From Anaerolineaceae bacterium (GTDB lineage: Bacteria; Chloroflexota; Anaerolineae; Anaerolineales; Villigracilaceae), in contig QZIJ01000019.1 of assembly GCA_003598975.1 (NCBI GenBank), forward strand, positions 1-64,000: DNA of 64,000 nt, given 5' to 3'. The notes under the pieces are model-generated. The model had not been told where the DNA came from, ran no database searches, and saw only the letters and a list, made by a program, of their open reading frames with translations. Shown here piece after piece: positions 9,318-16,934 of this stretch. Each line of letters begins with the position of its first letter. The first letter of the stretch is position 1. The position numbers and the translations under genes were made by a program.

Positions 9318-10452
9318 TTTTGTCGGCCTTCCAATTTGTAACTGACGCAATCGCAGCAACAACGAGCAGCGGCACCCACCAGAAGAAGTGGTTGTCGCTG
9401 TTTGCCTGCACCTGTACAAAAGCCATGCCAGCCCAAACGAGAAGGTAAACGAACGCGAGGAAAAGTTGACGCTTCCAATCCGCGTTTGCGAAGGTCAGGA
9501 AGAACAAGGGGAGGATGATGACGAAATCCCAGGAGCCGACATAGGGCGAGGCGAGAGGCGCCAGGGCAAGCGCCCAGTAGACGGTTTCCTTGAGCGGCTT
9601 CCGTTTCGAGAGAGTCCAACCCACCCATAAAACGAGAAGGAGCGTTAATCCCCACAAGATAAATTCCCAACCAGGAAAATTTCTTTTGTAGACCACGAAC
9701 AGGGATGGATAAAGCCAGATTGGATTTTGTATCATGGCTTCGAGCGCGTCAGGAATCCAATTTGGGTAGGCAATAAAGAGCGGCAGGCACAATACAAGCG
9801 ACATAACAAGTACCCTGAATGCGAAGAGGAAAACAGATTTGAATCTGCCAATCCGATAATAGTGGAGACACAACGCAAACGCGGCAAGGATCGCCAGGTG
9901 TGGTTTTGAGAATGCCATTGAAACAAAGAATGCCGTCCACCAATCATTCCCCCTCATTGCAAATACCGCGGCGAGCACCAGGCATAAGGTGACCGTGATC
10001 GTTATCTGGCCAAGAAAAAAATGATTCAAGACGGGTGGGAAGAAAAAACAAAAAAGCGCCAACGCCAATGTGTTGACGATGGTCGGTCGGCCTGGCTGGG
10101 CGAGGAGAATCAGCGCGCACAGCGCAAGGATGCCAAACGCGAACCAGACCTGCAAGGCGGAGGTCTCCGACAACCAACCAAGCGGAAAGAAGAAACCGAT
10201 TGCCATCGGGAACCAGGCCGCGGGCAGGTTTGGATTCAGGCTGGCTGTGTCATAGGGGCTTTCCCCGCGCACCAACAGATGGGTCGGCGCCCAGAGTTCG
10301 TTGTGGAAATCCATGCCAGGCGTGATCAAACTGCGGAACAGAAAACCTGCACAAGCCGCAACCAACATCAGGATGAATATGGACGAGTAAGCCTGAAACT
10401 GCTCCCACTTCACAGCATTTGTATTTTCATCCACGGCAATTTTTTTCTGCAT
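9304..10452 (-). CDS. GT87/DUF2029-like membrane glycosyltransferase
   Basis: This 382-residue integral membrane protein has about nine to ten hydrophobic segments. A first extracytoplasmic loop contains DFHNELWAP and RGESPYD, the pattern of GT87 (DUF2029) polyprenol-phosphate-mannose-dependent transferases, where an acidic residue after the first helix is catalytic. FSKPHLA and the C-terminal helices also fit. It is the last gene of the minus-strand run and starts 3 bases after the stop of the upstream phosphatase-fold enzyme, so the two are probably translated together. It may add a sugar to a surface polymer handled by those enzymes; that link is inferred from position only. Confidence 0.75.
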   Translation of the reverse strand: MQKKIAVDENTNAVKWEQFQAYSSIFILMLVAACAGFLFRSLITPGMDFHNELWAPTHLLVRGESPYDTASLNPNLPAAWFPMAIGFFFPLGWLSETSALQVWFAFGILALCALILLAQPGRPTIVNTLALALFCFFFPPVLNHFFLGQITITVTLCLVLAAVFAMRGNDWWTAFFVSMAFSKPHLAILAAFALCLHYYRIGRFKSVFLFAFRVLVMSLVLCLPLFIAYPNWIPDALEAMIQNPIWLYPSLFVVYKRNFPGWEFILWGLTLLLVLWVGWTLSKRKPLKETVYWALALAPLASPYVGSWDFVIILPLFFLTFANADWKRQLFLAFVYLLVWAGMAFVQVQANSDNHFFWWVPLLVVAAIASVTNWKADKITSP

Positions 10453-10455
10453 GGC

Positions 10456-12015
10456 TCATTCTTTTACGAACGGCGCGTTGACCTCGCGCAGTTTGGCATC
10501 CAACTCGGCGCGCAGGTCGGAGAAGAGCGCGGGGCGCGCGGCGGTCAGGTTGCTCATCTCTTCGGGGTCATTTTCCAGGTCGAACAGTTCAAAGCCATCC
10601 TCGAGACCTTCATAGCCAAAATACCAGATGAGTTTGAACTGACCTTTTCGAATCGAGAGAGTCGCTGTGCGGATCGGGCCGCGCACGTGACTGGATTTGG
10701 CGTCCATGGAAAAGATGGGACGCTGCGCGTCCTCCTCCCCGCCCAGGCCGGGCAGCAAAACCCCTTCGCACGCGATCGGGATGGGACGACCGGTCAGCGC
10801 AAGGAGGGTGGGCGCCAAATCCACACTGCTGGTGGGAGTGCGAACGTCCACGCGGGAGGTCTGCCCCGGACTGGAGATGATGAGCGGCACACGGATGAGC
10901 GGCTCGTAAAGATATTCGTTGGTATGCCCGATCACGCCGCGCTCGTAAATGTCGCCATGATCAGATGTCAACACCACATAATTTTTCTCCAGCACCCCTT
11001 CCCGTTCCATGAAGTCGAACAGGCGGCCAAAGTCCTCGTCCACAGTGGCGATGTAGGCATCATAATGCTCCCGCTCCAGTACGATCCGCGTTTCGGCTTC
11101 CTCATCCCCTGCCTTGACCAGGCGAGCCGTCGGCTTGACAGGCGGAAGCCAGCCATCCTTGAACACATCCATGAATTTAGCGCGGGGAGCATACGGGAAG
11201 TGCGGCGGATAAAGGTGGAAATACGCCAAAGCAGAAGGAGGCAGAGATTTGGACGATTCCATCAACCCGTCAAAGACATCTTCCAGGAGAAAGTAAGAGG
11301 CAACGTCATTGACGGTTTGCGGAACACCCATCGGATATTGCGAGGCGTGTTCGCGATCCGCGGCCTGTTTCCCGAGATAAAAACTGGTTTTTCGCATCAA
11401 CGCGGACATTAAGGATGCCGAGAAGTTCGGATCCAACTCCATCGAAAAACTGTCGAGGCTTCGGTAGGATGCACTGAAATCGTTCTTGAGCAGTTTCCTG
11501 TAAAAAGGCTCCTTGTTTAAATTAAACTTATACAAATTGAGATGAACGTCCAACCAGGAAGAAAATTGATCCAGAAGGAGATCCACCCAGGCGTTCTGCG
11601 TGTACCCCAACCGAATGGAATCGTCGCCCCACCATCGAAACAGATTGGAATCCGTCTTTTCGGCAGAGACCAGCCCCTCGTTATGAAAGGCGCGGTGAGT
11701 CCACGGATGGGTTCCAGTCAAGATCGAAGCAGTCCCCGGAGAGGTAAAGTTGGCTGTCGAATAATGGGAATGATAGACGTTCGAGCGGCTGGCAAATCGC
11801 TCCATGTTGGGGGTCGTCTGGCGCGCGTACCCATGCAGGGACATGTTCAACGCGGACAACGTATCCAACACGAGGATGATCACCCCCGGCGTATCTGAAT
11901 GTGATTTGCCGCCGGGAAAAAGCAGGCGGTCAACAGACTTGGACAGGAAAGTCGCCGCGGTCAACGCAAGCAGTTTGAGAAAGTCGCGGCGGCTGATGGG
12001 CGGTTTCATTGTCAT
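10456..12015 (-). CDS. Tat-exported sulfatase-like (alkaline phosphatase superfamily) enzyme, copy 1
   Basis: The 519-residue protein begins with a twin-arginine signal (SRRDFLKLLALTAATF), then an alkaline phosphatase superfamily domain. The first metal ligand is D51 in VLDTLSALNMSLHGY. The nucleophile loop reads TSPGTASILTG with T91 where sulfatases have Cys/Ser. A second metal cluster is TSDHGDIYERGVIGH. The C-terminal subdomain contains FELFDLENDPEE, as in sulfatases. The CxPxR maturation motif is absent, so formylglycine formation is not expected; threonine-nucleophile members include LtaS-type phosphoglycerol and phosphoethanolamine transferases. It follows its membrane partner gene by 13 bases and shares a near-identical stretch with copy 2. 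The substrate is unknown. Confidence 0.85.
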   Translation of the reverse strand: MTMKPPISRRDFLKLLALTAATFLSKSVDRLLFPGGKSHSDTPGVIILVLDTLSALNMSLHGYARQTTPNMERFASRSNVYHSHYSTANFTSPGTASILTGTHPWTHRAFHNEGLVSAEKTDSNLFRWWGDDSIRLGYTQNAWVDLLLDQFSSWLDVHLNLYKFNLNKEPFYRKLLKNDFSASYRSLDSFSMELDPNFSASLMSALMRKTSFYLGKQAADREHASQYPMGVPQTVNDVASYFLLEDVFDGLMESSKSLPPSALAYFHLYPPHFPYAPRAKFMDVFKDGWLPPVKPTARLVKAGDEEAETRIVLEREHYDAYIATVDEDFGRLFDFMEREGVLEKNYVVLTSDHGDIYERGVIGHTNEYLYEPLIRVPLIISSPGQTSRVDVRTPTSSVDLAPTLLALTGRPIPIACEGVLLPGLGGEEDAQRPIFSMDAKSSHVRGPIRTATLSIRKGQFKLIWYFGYEGLEDGFELFDLENDPEEMSNLTAARPALFSDLRAELDAKLREVNAPFVKE

Positions 12016-12028
12016 TGGCAGATCATGC

Positions 12029-12568
12029 TCAACTCAAATTACGAATCAGAACGACCACAACGCCGAGCGCTGTCAGAAAACCATAGAGATAAGCAAAAAT
12101 ACCCGCCGAAGAACCGAACCACACCGCAAGTTTACGGAAGGCCGGGAAGCGGCGGACAAGGAGCACAGCAAGAATGAAGCCAAGCAGGGCGACCACCAAA
12201 ACTGCAATTTGCTGGGATGGCGGCAGGTTGACCAAACCGACAAACGCGAACTGAGCGAACATGATCCAGAAAAAAAGCAAGCCTGCGAGCGCTGTCCCCG
12301 ATACAGAAAAATCATCGTTCAGCCATGAGCGCGGAAGGACAAACGACAGCCCCACAAGAATGGCAAGCATCTGGACGGTGTCCCAAAAAACCAAAATCAG
12401 GCCGTAAGAAAAGTAAGCAACGATTTCCCCGAACGTCACCTCCAGCATCCAACTGGGGAGTTTGAACATGAACATTAACATATACCACCCATACGCCCAA
12501 AACACGAGCGCCGAATAGACGGGAAATATTCCAGGCCACGCAGGCAAGCGTTCACGAATCCATTTCAT
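12029..12568 (-). CDS. Five-helix membrane protein, partner of phosphatase-fold enzyme, copy 1
   Basis: This 179-residue membrane protein of unrecognised family has five hydrophobic segments at about 12-34, 44-72, 80-108, 113-135 and 148-177. Shared with its two paralogues in this operon are a first helix followed by KLPSWMLEVTFGEI, an arginine-rich cytoplasmic turn (VRRFPAFRK), and the closing signature LYGFLTALGVVVVLIRNL. It lies between enzyme copies 2 and 1, with gaps of 18 and 13 bases. The strict pairing suggests it anchors, exports for, or works with the enzyme encoded next to it. Confidence 0.75.
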   Translation of the reverse strand: MKWIRERLPAWPGIFPVYSALVFWAYGWYMLMFMFKLPSWMLEVTFGEIVAYFSYGLILVFWDTVQMLAILVGLSFVLPRSWLNDDFSVSGTALAGLLFFWIMFAQFAFVGLVNLPPSQQIAVLVVALLGFILAVLLVRRFPAFRKLAVWFGSSAGIFAYLYGFLTALGVVVVLIRNLS

Positions 12569-12586
12569 AGGCCGATTAACGAGACG

Positions 12587-14122
12587 TCACGCGTTGACCT
12601 CGCACAATTTATCTCCCATTTCCTTTTGCAGATCCGAAAAGATTTCGGGCCTGGACGCGGCAAGATTGACCATCTCGCCAGGGTCATTCTGCAGGTCGAA
12701 GAGTTCGTAGCCATCCTCCATCCCTTCGTAGCCCAGATAACCGATCAGTTTGTACGCTCCCCTCCGAAGGGAGATGGTCGCGTTGCGGATCGGAGCGCGC
12801 ACGTGACTGGATTTGGTGTCAATGGCAAAGATGGAGCGTTGCGCGTCCTCCTCCCCGCCCAGGCCGGGCAGCAACACCCCTTCACACTCCGTCGGGACGG
12901 GACGACCGGTCAGCGCAAGGAGGGTGGGCGCCAGATCCACACTGCTGGTGGGAGTGCGAACGTCCACGCGGGAGGTCTGCCCCGGACTGGAGATGATGAG
13001 CGGCACACGAATGAGCGGTTCGTAAAGGTACTGGTTCGTATGTCCCCTCACCCCGCGCTCGTAAACTTCCCCGTGGTCGGAGGTCAGGATCACATAATTA
13101 TGGTCGAGAATCCCCTCGCGCTCCATGAAACCGAACAGGTTGCCAAAGTCTTCGTCAACGGTTGCGATGTAGGAATCGTATTGTCCAAGAGACGAGCGAA
13201 CCGCCGCCTCCCTCTCTTCGCTGACAGGAGATTCGAAATACGCCGCGGGCTTGACGGGAGGCTGCCAGCCATCCTCGAAGGCATCCACAAACTCCCTGCG
13301 CGGCGCAAAGGGGTAATGGGGCGGAAAAAGGTGCAGGTAAGCCAGCGCAGAAGGCGGCAGGGACGCGGTCAACTTTTTCACGCCATCGAACACATCCTCC
13401 AAAAGGAAATAGGTGTTCACATCGTTGAGAGTCTGCGGAATCCCGTTCGGGTATTCGGCCGCGTACTTTCGGTCCGCAGCCTGCTTTCCGCGATGGAGCA
13501 GTGCTTTCCGCAAAAGCGCCAGCGCGGGCGTGGCAGAAACGCCAGGTTCCAACTCCAGCGCGACGCTGTCCACACTTTTGTGGGCGGCAATGGGGTCGGC
13601 ATGGAAGAGGTCGGTGTAAAAAGGCGACTTTTCGATGTTGAAGGCGCGCAGGTCAATATGCTCATCCAGCCACGGGGAAAACTGGTAAAGGAGGAGGTCC
13701 GCCCATGTATTTTGAGTATAGCCAAGGCGGTGACTCGATTCGCCCCAATAGCGGAACAGATTGAAATCCACTTTTTCCTCCGCAACCAGTCCCTCGTAGT
13801 GGAAGGCGCGGTGCGTCCATGGGTAGGTTCCGGTCAACAGGGATGCGGTTCCAGAGGAGGTGAAATTAGCGGTGGAGTAATGCGCATGATAGACAGTGGA
13901 TCGCTTCGCGAAGCGCTCGATGTTGGGGGTGGTATTACGAGGGTACCCATAAAGCGACATGTTCAACGCCGACAACGCGTCGAGGACGATCACGATGGCG
14001 CCGTGCGAGTCCCCCGCCGAAGCAGGCAGGGCGCGGCCAGCCATCTTCGCCATTGCCGCGACGGGCAGCAATGCCAGAAGTTTTAGAAAATCGCGACGGG
14101 TGAACGACAGTCTTGGTTTCAC
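12587..14122 (-). CDS. Tat-exported sulfatase-like (alkaline phosphatase superfamily) enzyme, copy 2
   Basis: A 511-residue paralogue of the enzyme at 10456-12015. The Tat signal is TRRDFLKLLALLPVAAMA, D48 lies in VLDALSALNMSLYGY, and the nucleophile loop TSSGTASLLTG has T88 in place of Cys/Ser and lacks even the usual proline. TSDHGEVYERGVRGH is the second metal motif. The start codon is GTG. About 180 bases near the 3' half are almost identical to copy 1, much more than the flanks, consistent with gene conversion. Loss of the proline in the loop could mean changed or reduced activity. Confidence 0.85.
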   Translation of the reverse strand: MKPRLSFTRRDFLKLLALLPVAAMAKMAGRALPASAGDSHGAIVIVLDALSALNMSLYGYPRNTTPNIERFAKRSTVYHAHYSTANFTSSGTASLLTGTYPWTHRAFHYEGLVAEEKVDFNLFRYWGESSHRLGYTQNTWADLLLYQFSPWLDEHIDLRAFNIEKSPFYTDLFHADPIAAHKSVDSVALELEPGVSATPALALLRKALLHRGKQAADRKYAAEYPNGIPQTLNDVNTYFLLEDVFDGVKKLTASLPPSALAYLHLFPPHYPFAPRREFVDAFEDGWQPPVKPAAYFESPVSEEREAAVRSSLGQYDSYIATVDEDFGNLFGFMEREGILDHNYVILTSDHGEVYERGVRGHTNQYLYEPLIRVPLIISSPGQTSRVDVRTPTSSVDLAPTLLALTGRPVPTECEGVLLPGLGGEEDAQRSIFAIDTKSSHVRAPIRNATISLRRGAYKLIGYLGYEGMEDGYELFDLQNDPGEMVNLAASRPEIFSDLQKEMGDKLCEVNA

Positions 14123-14135
14123 GATGATCTGCCTG

Positions 14136-14678
14136 TCAAAATAAATTTCGAATCAAAACCACAACAACGCTAACGGCTGTGAGAAAACCATAAAGATAAA
14201 TGAAAATGCTGGTGGATGAAGCCAGCCACAAGACAAATTTCCGTACCGCCGGCATACGCCTGACGATAACAACCGCAACCGCCAGGCTGATAAAAGCCGC
14301 GAGAATAAAGACCAGGAATTGAACAACTGGCAATGTCATCAAGAAGCCAAACGCAAGTTGGACGATTGTGATCCAGAAGAACAGCAGTCCCGCCGTCATA
14401 CTGCCCGAAGCGACAAAGTCATCCCGAAACCACGCGCGCGGAAGGAGAAACGTCACTCCCAGCATCAAGGCGAGAATGAGCAATGTGTCCAAAAAAGCCA
14501 GCACCAGAACGTAAGAAAAATATCCCAGAATCTCCCCCAGCGGAACCATCAGCATCCAGCTCGGCAGGTTGAACATCAAGACCAGCAGGCTGTATGAATA
14601 GGACCAAAACACGATCACGGAGTAGACTGGGGATATGTCGGTCCGGGTCGGAAAGCGAGACATCAACCAATGTGTCAT
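14136..14678 (-). CDS. Five-helix membrane protein, partner of phosphatase-fold enzyme, copy 2
   Basis: About 180 residues when started at the ATG giving MTHWLMSRFPTR, which aligns with the start of copy 1; the frame stays open to a TTG at 14753. It has the same five hydrophobic segments as copy 1, with NLPSWMLMVPLGEI after the first helix, the VRRMPAVRK turn, and the ending YLYGFLTAVSVVVVLIRNLF. It precedes enzyme copy 2 by 13 bases. Its clear similarity to copy 1 means the membrane-protein/enzyme unit was duplicated as a block. Function is unknown. Confidence 0.75.
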   Translation of the reverse strand: MTHWLMSRFPTRTDISPVYSVIVFWSYSYSLLVLMFNLPSWMLMVPLGEILGYFSYVLVLAFLDTLLILALMLGVTFLLPRAWFRDDFVASGSMTAGLLFFWITIVQLAFGFLMTLPVVQFLVFILAAFISLAVAVVIVRRMPAVRKFVLWLASSTSIFIYLYGFLTAVSVVVVLIRNLF

Positions 14679-14772
14679 CTGTTTAACGGTTGCAGGAATA
14701 GACTGTCCGTGGAAGACAAAAGGAAAGAAGATAACAGGAGCGAAACAAGGCAAGGCGCTTCGTTTTAGGGGG

Positions 14773-16293
14773 CTAACGCTTTGAAAACTCCTTATCGCCT
14801 TCAGCCAGTCTTTCCAGTAGTTCGTCTTTCATTTGTTTGGCGATGGCTTTCTCGGAAGAATAAAGGTTGGTGAGTTCTTCCAAATCTTCGGCGTGGTTGT
14901 ATAATTCAAACTCTTCGCCGCCGCCAAAATAACCGCGATAGTATGTCATTTTGTAATCGCCCTTCCGCATGGCAATCGTGGCCGTTTGCAATGGCGCGAA
15001 GGCAGGGTTGAGTTTCGCCTCCACCGAAAACGTGCTTCGCTCGGGGTCTTCCTTGCCGCCAAATCCGGGCAGGATTTCCCCATCGCACCAATCAGGGACG
15101 GGTTTGCCAGCCAGGTTCAGGATGGTTGGAAGCAGGTCAACGGTGTTGACGGGGGCGTGGATGTCCAGTCGCGTGGCCTGCCCGGGCGCATGAATAATCA
15201 GCGGGCAATGGATGATCGGGTTGTAAAGGAGAGGCGTGTCGTGTCCCTTGCAACCGCGCTCCATCAGTTCGCCGTGATCCGAGGTGACGATCAAATATGA
15301 GTTATCGAGCACGCCAGCCTCGTCCATCGCGTCGATGAAGCGGCCAAACTCATAGTCCACGGTGGCAACGTATTCATCGTAGGAGAGTCTGCCAACGTAC
15401 ACCTTCCGTTCATCGTGCCCGTCGCCGAGGGGATGAAGCGGTTTGGACGGCGGGAAATACTTGTCATTCCAGAACATCCCATAGAATTGGCGCAGCGGGG
15501 AATAAGGCGCGTGAGGCGGAAAGAGATGGATATAGGAAAACGTCGGGGATTTCTGTTCCCGGAACATGGTGACGAGGTCGGCCAGCACTTCGTTCAGCAG
15601 GAAATAGACGGGATACGTTCCTGTCCGCGGAATCCCGCGCGGGTAATCCTTGGTGGATACGCGTCTTGCCTGACTGTAGAGGATCGTCCGCTCGATGGCG
15701 CCCAGCACCAGCGACGAGGGCGATCTCTCCATCTTGAACATGAAATCGTCCAGCGCGCGCAGGGCTAGATTGGTGTCGGGGAGTCCGTCTCCGAAGACCT
15801 GTGAAACAAGACTAAATTCCGCTGGCGACAGGTAAGTGTCGAGGTCCTTCCTGAACTGGGTCAAAAGAAAGGATGCCCAGCCGTTCTGGGAAAACCCCGT
15901 GCGGGAATAATCGTCGCCGAGCAGGGCAAAAATATTCCGGTCGAGCATGTCGCGCCGAACCAAACCAGAATGATTGAGGGCGCGATGAGTCCAGGGATAC
16001 ATACCCGTCAAAAGCGAGGCGGTGCCAGGGACGGTGTAATTTCCAGCAGAGTTATAACGGTGAAAGACGGTGGAGCGTTCTGCAAAACGCGAAAAGTTCG
16101 GGCTGGTCAGGCGCGGGTAGCCATACAGGGACAGGTGGCTGGCCGTCATCGTATCGAATATCAACACGATAATATTCGGGCGGGACAAATCTTCCGCCTT
16201 CCCAGCGGCGCGCACGAGCGGATGCGCCAGAGCGGCGGACGAAACAGTTAATCCCGCCAGTTTCAAAAAATCGCGTCGGCTAAAGTTAGACAT
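14773..16293 (-). CDS. Tat-exported sulfatase-like (alkaline phosphatase superfamily) enzyme, copy 3
   Basis: The 506-residue protein starts with a Tat signal (FSRRDFLKLAGLTVSSAALAH). D47 is in LIFDTMTASHLSLYGY, the nucleophile loop is TVPGTASLLTG with T87, and the metal cluster is TSDHGELMERGCKGHD. It is the most diverged of the three copies and has its own spacing of insertions (for example FKMERSPSSLVLGAIERT). Its start overlaps its membrane partner by 8 bases. As in the other copies the CxPxR signature is missing, so annotation as a true sulfatase is doubtful; a phosphodiesterase or phosphotransferase acting on a surface polymer fits equally well. Confidence 0.85.
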   Translation of the reverse strand: MSNFSRRDFLKLAGLTVSSAALAHPLVRAAGKAEDLSRPNIIVLIFDTMTASHLSLYGYPRLTSPNFSRFAERSTVFHRYNSAGNYTVPGTASLLTGMYPWTHRALNHSGLVRRDMLDRNIFALLGDDYSRTGFSQNGWASFLLTQFRKDLDTYLSPAEFSLVSQVFGDGLPDTNLALRALDDFMFKMERSPSSLVLGAIERTILYSQARRVSTKDYPRGIPRTGTYPVYFLLNEVLADLVTMFREQKSPTFSYIHLFPPHAPYSPLRQFYGMFWNDKYFPPSKPLHPLGDGHDERKVYVGRLSYDEYVATVDYEFGRFIDAMDEAGVLDNSYLIVTSDHGELMERGCKGHDTPLLYNPIIHCPLIIHAPGQATRLDIHAPVNTVDLLPTILNLAGKPVPDWCDGEILPGFGGKEDPERSTFSVEAKLNPAFAPLQTATIAMRKGDYKMTYYRGYFGGGEEFELYNHAEDLEELTNLYSSEKAIAKQMKDELLERLAEGDKEFSKR

Positions 16294-16855
16294 TGAACGC
16301 CTCGATTATATTCCGTACGAGTACCACAAGAAAGGAGATCGCGCTCAGAGGCAGGAATACATACAGGAAAATGACCGACCGATTGGCAATCTCTTCCATT
16401 GCCCTGAGAAGCAAGTTGATTTTTCCAATGAGGTAAAGAAGAACGAGAATCCCCGCGACGACCAGAAGCGCAGACCGTGCCAGGCTGGGCGGGAAATCCT
16501 GCAACGCAATGATCGTCCCCAGATAATATGCAAGCGCCGACAGGGATAAAACAACAAGGGATGATCCCAGCCCGGCAAATTTATCGCGAAACCAGCCGGC
16601 AGGGAGAAGCACACTGATCGAGATCAGTACAAAAAGAACAATGAGACTCTCAATGAAATTAACCACCATCGAATAGGCAAGCGAAACAAGGATCTCGCCC
16701 AACGTGAGGAAATACAACCAACTGGGAAGCTTCCACGCAAACCAATAAAGCGTCCAGCCATAGACCGCCAGCACAATGACCCCATACACCGCGGCCGTTT
16801 GCTGAACAGTCGGCATGCGTCTGGCAAGCCATGCCTTCAATCTCATAAAATCCAT
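16286..16855 (-). CDS. Five-helix membrane protein, partner of phosphatase-fold enzyme, copy 3
   Basis: This protein has about 189 residues from the ATG at 16855 (MDFMRLKAWL), which has GGAG upstream; a longer reading to 16906 adds residues with no counterpart in the paralogues. It shares KLPSWLYFLTLGEI after the first helix and the C-terminal VVLVRN. An extra charged stretch, LLLRAMEEIANR, precedes the last helix. It is the first gene of the seven-gene minus-strand run and overlaps enzyme copy 3 by 8 bases, implying translational coupling. Function is unknown. Confidence 0.75.
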   Translation of the reverse strand: MDFMRLKAWLARRMPTVQQTAAVYGVIVLAVYGWTLYWFAWKLPSWLYFLTLGEILVSLAYSMVVNFIESLIVLFVLISISVLLPAGWFRDKFAGLGSSLVVLSLSALAYYLGTIIALQDFPPSLARSALLVVAGILVLLYLIGKINLLLRAMEEIANRSVIFLYVFLPLSAISFLVVLVRNIIEAFNV

Positions 16856-16886
16856 TCCACAAACTCCAGATGAAGCGCCTGATAGA

Positions 16887-16917
16887 AACTGCTCCCGGCG
16901 ATCCACCGGGAGCAGTT
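16887..16917 (-). terminator. Rho-independent terminator of hppA
   Basis: Perfect 12-bp arms AACTGCTCCCGG (16887-16898) and CCGGGAGCAGTT (16906-16917) lie just after the hppA stop. On the minus strand the stem is followed by TTTCTATC. It separates hppA from the downstream membrane-protein/phosphatase operon. Confidence 0.75.
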
Positions 16918-16934
16918 CGATGGCAAACGGAAAC

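Noticed and set aside
10021-14086. Long plus-strand frames opposite the phosphatase-fold enzymes (463 and 486 residues)
   Set aside because: Both mirror the minus-strand paralogues, including the duplicated segment, and have no independent features.
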